DNA of 64,000 bases, taken from positions 13,250,115-13,314,114 of the forward strand of contig NC_087180.1 of assembly GCF_035594125.1 (NCBI RefSeq), given 5' to 3'. This DNA is from Scylla paramamosain. Its lineage: Eukaryota > Arthropoda > Malacostraca > Decapoda > Portunidae. Numbering within the stretch: position 1 is the stretch's first letter; each line of letters starts with the position of its first letter. The notes under the pieces are model-generated. The model saw only the letters and a program-made list of their open reading frames with translations, ran no database searches and was not told the DNA's origin. Shown here piece after piece: positions 17,471 to 31,847 of this stretch. The position numbers and the translations under genes were made by a program.

Positions 17471-17524
17471 GAGTGCTGGTGGCGGTGGTGGCGGTAATGG
17501 TGGTAATGGTGGTGGTGGTGGATG
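17471..17524. repeat. Imperfect (GGT)n
   Basis: GGT, GGC and AAT triplets with Gly-rich translation. Confidence 0.85.
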
Positions 17525-17605
17525 GTGGAGGAGCGAGTTGATTACAGTCAAGATATATTCCATGAAATTGCATTCAGTGGATTCATGCAGAAGTATGGGC
17601 GCACG

Positions 17606-17609
<4 letters not shown>

Positions 17610-17652
<43 letters not shown>
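17610..17652. repeat. (CA)n microsatellite, 43 nt
   Basis: A CA run preceded by GCAC variants. Confidence 0.97.
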
Positions 17653-17654
<2 letters not shown>

Positions 17655-18131
17655 GAGAGCTATACACGCGCAGATGAGAACATTAAACTCTACTAAATCA
17701 TGGCAAAAGAGAAGCAAATATAGAAAATAAACAGACAATACCACCACTAAAACAACAATTATCCTTAAAAACAACAGCAATAACAAACATACAAACGGAT
17801 TTGACGATCTTTTGAATAATGTAAACCGTTCACATTTTCACCCAGAGCAATTTATTACACGAGGGAGACGAGAGGTAAGGTCAGATGGGGAATGATCGGA
17901 GGGGGAGGGAATCATTTTGAAACCAATCGGCAAATTAAAGCTTTTTATCTCTCTTTTTTTTTCCAGTTTGCAGGTGAATTTTTTTTTTCCAGGTTGCAGG
18001 TGACGAACAGGTGTAAAATAGGTGTAATATCTGACGGTGTGTTGCGCTGGCTGGCATTTACATTTACCTGTCACTCAACACATGCCTACGTGGATTTGCG
18101 TGTGCTCCAGAGAAAGCTGTGCATGTTTACC

Positions 18132-18134
<3 letters not shown>
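17653..18134. other. Unique spacer, no gene seen
   Basis: AT-rich, with two T-runs near 17950 and 17980. No coding signal. Confidence 0.55.

Positions 18135-18182
<48 letters not shown>
18135..18182. repeat. (TG)n microsatellite, 48 nt
   Basis: A pure TG run. Confidence 0.97.
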
Positions 18183-18183
<1 letters not shown>

Positions 18184-18301
18184 ACATGATTGCAGTGTAT
18201 TGTTCGGTGTTGTGTTGCTATTTTCGATGAGATTGTTATTTGTGTTTGTGATTCGGTCATAAATTGAGGTTCATATCGTTCATGCAATTCGTTGAGCTTC
18301 A

Positions 18302-18395
18302 TTTGTTTGTTTGTTTGTTTGTTTGTGTGTGTATGTGTGTGTGTGTGTGTGTGTGTGTATGTATATATGTATGTGCGTGTGTGCGTGTGCGTGTT
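18302..18395. repeat. (TTTG)n passing into (TG)n
   Basis: Six TTTG units (to 18326), then TG with one TATG variant to 18358, then degenerate GTATAT/GCGTGT to about 18395. Confidence 0.93.
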
Positions 18396-18516
18396 CTCTG
18401 ATTCATTGCGACCCAACACCAAGAGCAACAAAAGCGTCCAGAACAATAAGATCAACAAAGAAAATATTACTTCCTATTACTTCCTCGGCTTCTACTGCTG
18501 CTCCCTTCCTTACCAG

Positions 18517-18605
18517 TATTACCACCACTACCACCACCACCACCTCAACTACTGCTGTTACTATTTTGCTTCTACTGCTACTGCTATTACTACTACTACT
18601 ATTAT

Positions 18606-18674
<69 letters not shown>

Positions 18675-18680
18675 CACCAT

Positions 18681-18713
<33 letters not shown>

Positions 18714-18755
18714 ATCAATAACAACAACTACTACTACATTAACAAGAATAATAAT
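18517..18755. repeat. Triplet array, mainly (ACT)n with ACC and ATT
   Basis: ACC triplets, then ACT from about 18589 to 18714 with an ACC block at 18664-18679, then ACA/ATA units. The open Thr-rich and Leu-rich frames are repeat products. Confidence 0.93.
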
Positions 18756-19030
18756 AATGACGACACTAACAGTAAATTAAGAACTCAACAACAGCAGCAG
18801 CAACAGCGGCAGCAGTAGCAACAGCAACAATAGCCTTTAATAGAGGCCCTTAAGGGAGGAAACCTCTACTAGAAATCTTGGGACGTTGAAAAATAATCTT
18901 GGATCCGCATAAATATCCAAACTCGCCCCAAAACCTAATCAGTTGTTCTCTGGCTCGGGGCCAACCTTTCCACAAAATTCCATTGAATTTCGTTGATTAC
19001 TTTTTTTCAGATAATCTCCAGACATACAAA
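18756..19030. other. Spacer with short CAG/CAA triplets, no gene seen
   Basis: ACAGCAGCAGC-type triplets at about 18789-18830, then unique DNA. Confidence 0.6.
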
Positions 19031-19095
19031 GACAGATGGACGGACGGACAGACACAGACAGACAGACGGACAGACAGACAGACAGACGGACAGAG
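19031..19095. repeat. (GACA)n with GGAC variants
   Basis: A degenerate GACA tetranucleotide array. The Asp-Arg-Gln-Thr frame is its translation. Confidence 0.93.
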
Positions 19096-21424
19096 AGCCG
19101 GACAAACAGGAGCGAACGTGTACGTCTCCAGGGAAAGAACAAAGTAGTAAGAGTACTGTGTTTGTTAGCTGGACATTGTATCGTCCCTTCATTTGTTCTC
19201 ATTTCAAACAATTTTTCATTTTCTCTTACCCTTTTTTCAACCAAGTCTCATGAGGGACGAATTTCTATGAAAATCAATGAATATTTATGAATATTTATGG
19301 AGCGTTGCCTTGCTGATAATTGCGCGGGGAGGCTGAGCGACGCGGGGCAAAAACATTGCCATTGTTCTTCGTCTGAAATAATGAATATCAGAGACATACT
19401 AGTTCCGGAAAGCGCAGCAGTACCGCGAGGCTGGAAATCCTCTCTCCCATCTGTGTAATCAATCGTGTACGTAAACATGAACGTTTTTTGTCACTAGGGG
19501 ACGAGGGTGGAGAGAAGGGTGACTAATGCCAGTACTTGTTATTTGCTTAAGTGATGAATGTTTCGTGCCGTTGGGAAGTGCCTTGGCCTGTGTCCCTAAT
19601 CCCCTTCATGTCCTGTCCTGGGAGGGAGAGACTCAACGGACGGCAGACATGAGTGTAGAAGACTGTGTATGCTGAATGACGACGGGAGTGAAGGGGCGTT
19701 GTTTGCACCACGAGGGAACACCTACTGGAAAAAGATTGCTCGGGTGCTTTCTATTATTTTGAGTTTCCATGGAGCTGGGTACACTCGCGTACATAAGTGA
19801 GAAAAAGTACCCTGGGAATGTGATGTAATTACGAAATTGAGACGTGGCTGCAGGGTGCGAATGTTATTTGTAGTCAGTGTTTATACGATAATACTTTGGA
19901 CTCGTGTTCAGGAAAATGCGAGGCAAGTTATTATTTTATGTATTATCGTGTGCGTAAAGTGAGTTGTGCTTGCGTGTGCTGGAGCTGGAAGCTGGCCAGG
20001 GAGACTAGATTAATATTTCTTAAAACATAGGTATAATTGGTTGTTTTTAGCCTTGTTATGCTTTAGTGTCACCGATTTTCCTTATCATAATTTTTGTTTC
20101 TGTTCGTTACTGTGTCTCGTATTATCTGATATTTCATAAATTACCTTATCACATATATTTCAAACCTTCATTTAATTTCACAGCCGTAAAAAGATTACTT
20201 TGTGTTATAAACAACAATGAGATTATCTTAGACTTGCGTTTTAATATCAGGCAAAGGAAAGGATGTATGAAAAAATGTCATGTAAATGAACATATGTATA
20301 TGAAAGTAACTTATTCAGCGTGCTTAAACTTTCCTTTGTTACATTTTTTTCCAGTAACTCGTGAACACATCGAATCTCAACTTGCACACAACTCACACAC
20401 AAATCTCTCTCACACAGGTTGGCGCTGGACTGGAACGCAGGCAGGAAAAACAACACACACCGAGGGAGAGCTAAGTAAGTAAACACCAAGAACAATATCA
20501 CGTTTTCCTTCTCTTAATTGTCACCGTAGCTTTCGTGTTTTGCTGTAGCGCCTGGGAAAGAAAGTGGAAAGTGGAGGGATGTGGAGCACTGCATCCATTT
20601 CTCTCGGGTCACTACACTACTCGAGGGATGAATGGACTCGCCCCGTCCTTTCCCAGAGGTTGATTTTAGTGCGGGGTTGGCTCGGGGTGAAGCGAGATGC
20701 GGGTTTGGCCAGGAAATGGGGCTGGAAATGCCGACTGAAACTGCCAACTGGGACCTGTATAGATAACGGGAATGGAACCCCTAAAAAATTCATCTCGAAT
20801 AATATCCCAGTCTTGAAAAATGCGTCTGAAAAAGGTGTAAGTCTAAACCGTGATGAATCGTGGTTTGAGGAGGGTGCGGAGGTGATAAATGGGAGTGAAA
20901 GTGGCTCACCGGACGAAGAATTGGGTTGTAAATGACCTTAAATCGTGGAGCAGGGAAGAAAAAATGGTGACAGTGAGGAATTACAACTTGGAATAGGTAC
21001 CATGAGGGAAGGTGGGAAGGATAACCGTCACTTAAAACGTCGCTGTTGTATCGGACTGAAATGAAACGTGCTTGTACTTGAGCTAGATGTTGGGGAACGT
21101 GCCTAGCGGGGAGAACTGGCTCTGGGAATAGTGGGCGAAGGCATCACTGGGGACTGAGAAGCAAGTGAGGCTGGGAACGTGCGGAGTGGCTGCAGGCATA
21201 TCGCGAGGGAGGTTGGTCAGGTCAGTGTGAAAGGGAGGAATATCACGAGCCTGTGGAGCATAATTCTGTTTTAGAGAGACGATGCACGAAGATGAGGATG
21301 TGAAGGTGGAGAAAGGAACCCGGATGAAGTATTATATAAGAAAGAGAGAGAGACCCGATAAGACGATAAGAAGGAAAATAAACAGAGGAAAATAGAATAA
21401 AGAGGACAACAGGAAAAAAAGAGA

Positions 21425-21427
<3 letters not shown>
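19096..21427. other. Largest mostly unique stretch of the first third, no gene confirmed
   Basis: About 2.3 kb with only weak local repetition. Open frames at 20066-20482 (138 codons, AT-rich) and 20564-20935 (123 codons, Gly/Glu/Ser) have no recognisable domain. G-rich AACGTGC/GGGAA phrases recur between 21085 and 21190 but form no clear unit. A purine-rich lead-in to the next GA array starts near 21340. Confidence 0.45.

Positions 21428-21517
<90 letters not shown>
21428..21517. repeat. (GA)n microsatellite, 90 nt
   Basis: A pure GA run. Confidence 0.98.
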
Positions 21518-22433
<916 letters not shown>

Positions 22434-22506
22434 AACGGGAGGCGGTGAAGGTGAGGGGAGCGTTGAGGAGGTATTGACTTGGGCGGCGCAGGCTTGTGGT
22501 TAGGTA

Positions 22507-22584
22507 AGGGGCGGCGTGCGGGGTGGGGTAGTGATGGGGAGATGGGAAGGGCGGGGCAAGATGGGCTGGGGTGAGGGGAAGGGC
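22507..22584 (+). other. G-rich block with G-quadruplex potential
   Basis: Ten or more separate runs of three or four G within 78 nt, several spaced by one to seven bases. This meets the usual four-run G-quadruplex pattern more than once. Confidence 0.6.
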
Positions 22585-22842
22585 GTTATGAGGGACGCTA
22601 GGGACCACTTTGGCCTCCTCCTCCTCATACTTACTTTGAATTATTACCTGGAGGAGAAGGCAGCGAAGTGATAGTACCTCAGGAACCACATGGATTAAAG
22701 TATTTTGTGAAGGTACTGCTGTCTATAACCCAATTTTGTTCCCAGCCATGTTTATTGAAGGAAAGAATGTACAGTCACAGTCAAATAACAATATAATCAC
22801 ACACTCAATTTAACTGTTTAGCGTTTTTTCAGTCATAAATTC

Positions 22843-23150
22843 TCTAATCAGCTGAGAGTCAATAGAATGTAAAGAAATTATTAACATATTTGAGGATGAA
22901 GATTGAGGGACATGCTAACAAAACATTGGAAACGAGTGCAAAAGGTTCCTCTGCTGACTATCTTGAGTATTCTGATCAGCTGAGAATGAAATGTAAAAGA
23001 GTTAGTCAAATGTAAGGAGATTATTAACATATCAGAGGGTGAAGATTGAAGTGCATGCAAACAAAACAATGGAAGTGAGCGTAGAAGGCTCCTCTACTGA
23101 CCATCTTGAGTCCTCTAATCAGCTGAGACAAATGTGAAGAGACAACAAAA
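22843..23150. repeat. Tandem minisatellite, units of 128 and 143 nt
   Basis: The phrase TCTRATCAGCTGAG starts at 22843, 22971 and 23114. Units 1 and 2 share TTATTAACATAT, GATGAAGATTGA or GGTGAAGATTGA, CATGC, ACAAAAC and CATCTTGAGT or TATCTTGAGT in the same order. Unit 2 carries about 15 extra nt near 22990-23010. A third unit is cut off after about 35 nt. Confidence 0.88.
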
Positions 23151-23375
23151 CACTTCTATTTCTGACCGTACTGTGCTCGTAGACCGTAGAAAGCCACTGT
23201 TTTTTCTCCCTCTTCCGCCGGTGTGTTGTGTCTTGTTGTCAGGGCGATGACTTGCCTTTGATGCCTGGAATGTCCTCAGCTTTATCGTGGAGTTTTATTC
23301 GATCAGACTCAATTAAAAGGATGTTTTCCGAAGCTTTGCGGGAATCGTGTACAGATTGCAGCCATAGGATTGTCG

Positions 23376-23378
<3 letters not shown>

Positions 23379-23413
<35 letters not shown>
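23379..23413. repeat. (TG)n, 35 nt
   Basis: A pure TG run. Confidence 0.96.
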
Positions 23414-23414
<1 letters not shown>

Positions 23415-23547
23415 GGTGGGTGCTAATTAAGTTTTCCCCAGGTGAGTATGTTAATAAATATCTCAGGTGGAGCGGGTAAAATGATGGGTCACGAATTTTG
23501 TTCCGTACTGAATTTTGATTCCTGATGTTGTTGCCCTGCCTGTTACT

Positions 23548-23552
<5 letters not shown>

Positions 23553-23587
<35 letters not shown>
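23553..23587. repeat. (TG)n, 35 nt
   Basis: A pure TG run the same length as the one 174 nt upstream. Confidence 0.96.
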
Positions 23588-23588
<1 letters not shown>

Positions 23589-23913
23589 TGTGCGGGATGC
23601 CGTTTGTTTGTTTGTGTGTTGATATTGAAAGTCAATACTTTTAGCTTCGCGTCAAATTCCATCATGTCCACATTTTTCACGAAAACTCATGACCCAGCTC
23701 CGGACTGTCGTGCGCGGGTGTACGCGAAATTGTTTTTAGATTTAAACTGCAGCGTACGAGTACACATGACGCGAGCACATTACAGCCGCACATACACGCG
23801 CACGCACACGCACTGCACGACAAATAACGTATGACGGACTTGTCGCGGATGAGTTAAAACAAAAATGACTCGGCTAAAGAATTGTTGGTACGATTCAAAA
23901 TATATAAAAAAAT
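23588..23913. other. Unique spacer, no gene seen
   Basis: Contains a short GCACAC/CGCAC stretch near 23785-23815. No coding signal. Confidence 0.55.
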
Positions 23914-23996
23914 GTGCAGGAAATTTTGAATACTAAAGAGAAAACGAAAAGGAAAATCAACAAAAAATTACATTGAGCAACATTAACACCCAAAGA

Positions 23997-24158
23997 GATA
24001 TTTACTATAAAATAAAATAAAATACTGCAGGAAATTCTGAATACTAAACAGATATTTACTATAAAATAAAATAAAAGACTGCAGGAAATTCTGAATACTA
24101 AACAGATATTCACTATAAAATAAAATAAAAGACTGCTAGAATTCTGAATACTAAACAG
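23997..24158. repeat. Tandem minisatellite, three 54-nt units
   Basis: Units start at 23997, 24051 and 24105, each with GATATTYACTATAAAATAAA and then CTG..GAATACTAAACAG. They differ at only a few bases. A related half unit (CAGGAAATTTTGAATACTAA) lies at about 23917-23936. The minus strand stays open with a repeated Phe/Ile/Leu/Ser-rich 18-residue unit because 54 is divisible by three. Confidence 0.93.
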
Positions 24159-24539
24159 AATACAAAAAAGTAAAAAAAAAAAAAAAAACACATGGAGAAA
24201 TAATAACCCACAAAAATTTCAACTATAAAAAAAGAAAAAAAAAAAAGGAGAGGAAAGAAAAATGTACAAAGATATTGACAAGAAACCCCCCTAAAAACAA
24301 GAAAGAGAAATTTTAAAAAATGGAGGAAAAAGTCAAGGATAAACCAATAGAAGGAAAGAGAGAAAAAGATACGCGATGCCTTTGAGGATTAATGGAGTTA
24401 CTAGTGAATGTGCTTGAAAAGAGAGAAAAAAGAGAAGGAAAAAATGGAATAACCTGAGGGGTATAAAAGAGGGAAGGTAGGAGGGAAAGAGAGGAGGAAG
24501 GAAGGGAGGAAGGAAGGACGAAGAGACGAACTATTGCAT

Positions 24540-24541
<2 letters not shown>
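24159..24541. repeat. A-rich then purine-rich low-complexity block
   Basis: A-runs near 24171-24188 and 24228-24246, then GGAAGGAAGG-type purine sequence up to the GA array. Confidence 0.8.

Positions 24542-24632
<91 letters not shown>
24542..24632. repeat. (AG)n microsatellite, 91 nt
   Basis: A pure AG run. With the CT array starting at 24770 it forms an inverted pair. Confidence 0.98.
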
Positions 24633-24635
<3 letters not shown>

Positions 24636-24766
24636 CTAAGTGTATGTGGATGTTTATGAGGAAGGTAGGAAGGAAGGAAAGAAGGGATGAAAGGAAGGAA
24701 AGTAGGAAGAAAAGAAGAAAGGGAGTGGAAGGAAGAGATGGAATTAAATGAGGAAATTAAGGCTAA

Positions 24767-24866
<100 letters not shown>

Positions 24867-25105
24867 GTACAATATTTCTTCATTCTACCTCTGTATGATT
24901 TTCTCTTTGGGAGTTTGTGCCTGTTCCTTTTCTCTCTACCCTGCATTTTTTATCAAGCCAGGATGAATTCAGCGCCAGGTATATGCAGGCGTGGCATATA
25001 CAGGGCTCCGCTTTATGCAGGACCTCTCTGATTTTCACTATCTGCTGTTTTCTGGGCGTCCAACTAACATTTATGTACGTGGTGGTGGTTGTGGTCTGTG
25101 TCTGG

Positions 25106-26172
<1,067 letters not shown>

Positions 26173-26178
26173 TCGAAG

Positions 26179-26220
26179 GGTGGTGGTGGTGGTGGTGGTG
26201 GTGGTGATGGTGGTGGTGAT
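26179..26220. repeat. (GGT)n with GAT variants
   Basis: The first of three GGT arrays between 26.17 and 26.64 kb. Confidence 0.94.
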
Positions 26221-26438
26221 GCTAGTGTTTTTTTTATTCTGTCTAGCTCCTTTATTTTATCACAGCATTGATTCATGTGTCACGTTTTTTCCAGGTGTTG
26301 TGATGAATGAGTGAATTAATCTCGCAAGTGCATTGTAATATGAAGACTTCATTTGAAAAACTGACATTATGTGATGGGGATTTAAATTGAGCTGAAACTG
26401 TACCTATAAAGTAAGAATATGGAGTTAATTTGCTTGCA

Positions 26439-26475
26439 GTGGTAGTGGTGGTGGTGGTGGTGGTGGTGATGATGC
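26439..26475. repeat. (GGT)n, imperfect
   Basis: GGT units ending in GATGATG. The minus strand encodes a His run (CAC codons). Confidence 0.92.
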
Positions 26476-26589
26476 GGTAACAATGTTAGTGGATAATAAT
26501 GATAGTGTTGGTTATGGTAGTGGTGGCAATCCTCAGTGGTAATGGTGAAGGCGGGAGTAGTGTGATAATAGAGTTGGTGGTTAAGATAG

Positions 26590-26640
26590 TGGCACTGGTG
26601 TTGGTGGTGGTGGTGGTGGTGGTGGTGGTGGTGGCGGTGA
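26590..26640. repeat. (GGT)n, about 45 nt
   Basis: GGT units after GGCACTGGTGTT. The minus-strand translation is poly-His. Confidence 0.93.
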
Positions 26641-26799
26641 TATGACAGCAGGTGTGGGCGTGACAGTGGCAGTGAATATTGTACGCAGTGACAGTGTGAA
26701 CCTTCCTCGTCGCTCTTGGGCGTTTTAGTCTCCTTGTAGGCTAGCGCGCAGCAGAAACCATTGCAGGAGGAGCAGAGGCGGGGACAGCAGCAGTGGTGG

Positions 26800-26923
26800 C
26801 GATTTACAGCGTGGCATAACACCACCAGATGGCAGTGATACTCTCCTGAATCGCGCTCATGTTGTCCTACCAAATACACGAGTCAGTTTAGTCTCGAGTG
26901 GTGACGGCTATCTCTCCAAAAGC
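26800..26923 (-). other. Possible degraded immunoglobulin-like exon fragment
   Basis: On the minus strand, a long polypyrimidine tract ending in CCCCAG (acceptor at 26925-26924) leads into a frame with FWRDS, then, after an in-frame TGA (26885-26883), LVYLVGQHERDSGEYHC. The DSGEYHC element (26852-26832) matches the D-x-G-x-Y-x-C signature of strand F in Ig domains, with hydrophobic residues 7 and 9 positions upstream as expected. The stop codon, the absence of the first Cys/Trp half and a poor downstream match argue for a pseudo-exon or a coincidence. Confidence 0.12.
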
Positions 26924-27152
26924 CTGGGGAGAGGGAGGGAGAGGAGAGGAGAGGAGCGGAGAGGAGTGGAGCATCTCTCGGGCCCGTAACCCCAGAGAGA
27001 CGTCGGTCTGAGAAATACGACTCCAACGGGTATTCTGCGCCGACACCTTCCCTCCCGCAGGCCAGGAATTTACGGATCTATTTCCTCGGGCAAAGAAGCA
27101 GACAAGCGTGAAGCGAGCACACCGTGGGAACTTGATGTTGTTGTGCTGGCTG

Positions 27153-27154
<2 letters not shown>

Positions 27155-27191
<37 letters not shown>

Positions 27192-27212
27192 TGTGTGTGT
27201 GTGTGTGTGTGT
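27155..27212. repeat. (TG)n with one GG interruption, 58 nt
   Basis: Two TG runs joined at 27184-27185. Confidence 0.96.
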
Positions 27213-27627
27213 TGGCAAGTGGGTTGTTGTGTGTGGGGTAAATGAAAGAAGTCTTTTATTTGGGCCTCTGTTCTTCTTTCTTTTATCTTCTATTTTTCCT
27301 GCTTCTTTTATTATTTTCCGCCCTCGTCTCCTCCTCCTCCTCCCCCACCTCCTCATTTTTTTACCGACTCTTCGTTCACATTTCTCTAGTTTTATTATTC
27401 CCAATCTAGATATTTCTCGCCTTCCTCTCATCCTTCTTACTTTCTCTTTCAATTTCTGCTTTCTCACTTCCTCTGCCTTCACCATTTTCCTTCGTTTTCC
27501 CTCACGAGTTATGGAAAGATTGTGTGAGTTATCCTTCATATGTGGCCGTGGAAGTAAGAATTCTTTATTCAGATTCAAGTACACAGCTTTGATTCGTGAG
27601 AAAAAATTAGATAAAGATTATTTCCTC
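27213..27627. other. Pyrimidine-rich then unique spacer, no gene seen
   Basis: T/C-rich to about 27500. The frames here (27160-27663 plus, 27078-27584 minus) borrow their length from the TG array and the biased composition. Confidence 0.55.
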
Positions 27628-27883
27628 GATAGATATTCATTACAGGAAAATATGGGAGTCTGAATGCTATTTTATGACTATTATACTTTCTCAACAGCTA
27701 GATAAGATGGCCTTGTATTGGTTCAGAGTATAATTGTAAAAAGAAAAAAAATTATGACGAATATTTATTACAGGAAAAATGATGGGAGTCTAAACGTTAA
27801 GTGGAGTGGTGTGGTTATTCATCAGCTTAATTAAATGGCCTTGTACATGTTCAGAGGACAATTTTAAGAGGCACCATTAATAG
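27628..27883. repeat. Tandem duplication, 128-nt period, diverged
   Basis: ATATTYATTACAGGAAAA and GGGAGTCT occur at about 27633 and 27761. ATGGCCTTGTA with GTTCAGAG occurs at about 27707-27721 and 27835-27849. Both pairs give a 128-nt offset, so this is an aligned head-to-tail duplication with substitutions. Confidence 0.87.
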
Positions 27884-29360
<1,477 letters not shown>

Positions 29361-29408
29361 TACCTATCTATCTGTCTACCTACCCAACTATCTCCCTATC
29401 TATTAGTC

Positions 29409-29463
<55 letters not shown>

Positions 29464-29464
29464 G

Positions 29465-29520
<56 letters not shown>

Positions 29521-29536
29521 CAACCTACCTACCTAT
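29361..29536. repeat. (CTAT)n with CTGT and CTAC variants
   Basis: A tetranucleotide array, cleanest as CTAT at about 29424-29520 with one CTGT unit near 29461. The Ser-Ile-Tyr-Leu translation in all plus frames is the repeat itself. Confidence 0.97.
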
Positions 29537-29720
29537 GAATGTTGCCCTATTTATTCGTCTTTCTATATAAATTTTTATATTTGTCTATGAATATATTTCG
29601 ATCTGTATATCTATATAATCTATCTACCAATATCTTTCTCTATTTTTTTTTTTTTTTCAGTCTATTCATCTTTCTATTTTTTTTTTATTTGTATGTCTGT
29701 CTTTTATATACGTATGTGTT

Positions 29721-30784
<1,064 letters not shown>

Positions 30785-31370
30785 ACCCTTCACCTGAGCG
30801 TCTCGTCTTTGTCTCCCTTTCCATATGGGTCTTCTTACTCCTTCACCTTTTCTTCCCTTCCCCGCATTTCCTCTCACCTCCTTTCCTGTTTCACTCATAT
30901 TTTCGTCTCTTTGCTTTCCCATTTCCTACTTGTCGCACTTGCTTTCCTTTCTCTCTCACGTTCATTTCCTTCTGTTTCTTCTCATTCTGCCTCTTTCCCC
31001 CTCCATCTCTCCTTACCCATCTCATTCCTTCCCATTTCCTTTCCTTCTTCCCTCATGTCTGTTTCCGTTTATTCTCTTTCTAAATATTTTCCTTGCTCCT
31101 CATCCTTTTCCTTTTCTTTCTACTCTATTTTGCTGTCTTGTAAGGTAGTTTTCTTTTTCCTCTACTCTTCCTGCTCTCTTTTCTTTGATTCCTAGTGTTT
31201 GTTTTCCCTTTTTTTCTCTTTTCCTACTTGCCTATGTTTGTCTCGTTTTCTTCCCCCTTGGGCATCTTTCTCTTACTTGTTTTTCGTTTCCTGCCTCATG
31301 TTCTCCTCTTCCTTTCCCCCCCCTCCCCCCTTCACCTCCTTTTCCCTCGGGGTCCACCCATGGCCTCGGT
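30785..31370. repeat. Pyrimidine-rich low-complexity block
   Basis: About 585 nt of irregular CTTT/CCTC/TTCC with a C-rich knot at about 31315-31330. All three plus frames are long and Phe/Ser/Leu/Pro-rich. Confidence 0.8.
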
Positions 31371-31614
31371 GGGCAGCAGGTTTTAGCAGAAATGCGGAAA
31401 TGCTATCACCTTTGTTTTTTCCCCCTCTTGTTTTATTACAAGGTATTTCTTCTTATATATTTTGTTATCTATTGAAGGCGTGTTTGTTTTTTTTTGCATT
31501 TTTTTCTTTTCATCTATAATTATTTTGTTGTAATTAAAAAAAAATTTTTAGTTCGGGTTTCTATTTTGGGTATTAGAAAAGATAGATATCTCTTACTATT
31601 TTTATTCATATATA

Positions 31615-31617
<3 letters not shown>

Positions 31618-31686
<69 letters not shown>
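31618..31686. repeat. (TC)n microsatellite, 69 nt
   Basis: A pure TC run, the left arm of an inverted pair with the AG array at 31768. Confidence 0.98.
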
Positions 31687-31689
<3 letters not shown>

Positions 31690-31764
31690 CCTCCATTCAT
31701 CCTAATCTCTCATATATTGATGTACCGCAGTGAAGCTCCTGATCCTATCCTGAGATGATTTGGT

Positions 31765-31767
<3 letters not shown>

Positions 31768-31846
<79 letters not shown>
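31768..31846. repeat. (AG)n microsatellite, 79 nt
   Basis: A pure AG run, the right arm of the inverted pair with an 81-nt loop. Confidence 0.98.

Positions 31847-31847
<1 letters not shown>

Noticed and set aside
20066..20935. Open frames of 138 and 123 codons in unique DNA
   Set aside because: Unrecognised, overlapped by opposite-strand frames, and of a length expected by chance; kept only as a region note.
22843..23150. CRISPR-like or attachment-site repeats
   Set aside because: Units of 128-143 nt are joined head to tail with no unique spacers, which is a minisatellite.
26382..26710. His-rich minus-strand protein segment
   Set aside because: His runs come from CAC codons of GGT/GTG arrays on the other strand. 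There is no surrounding domain apart from the weak Ig-like motif reported separately.
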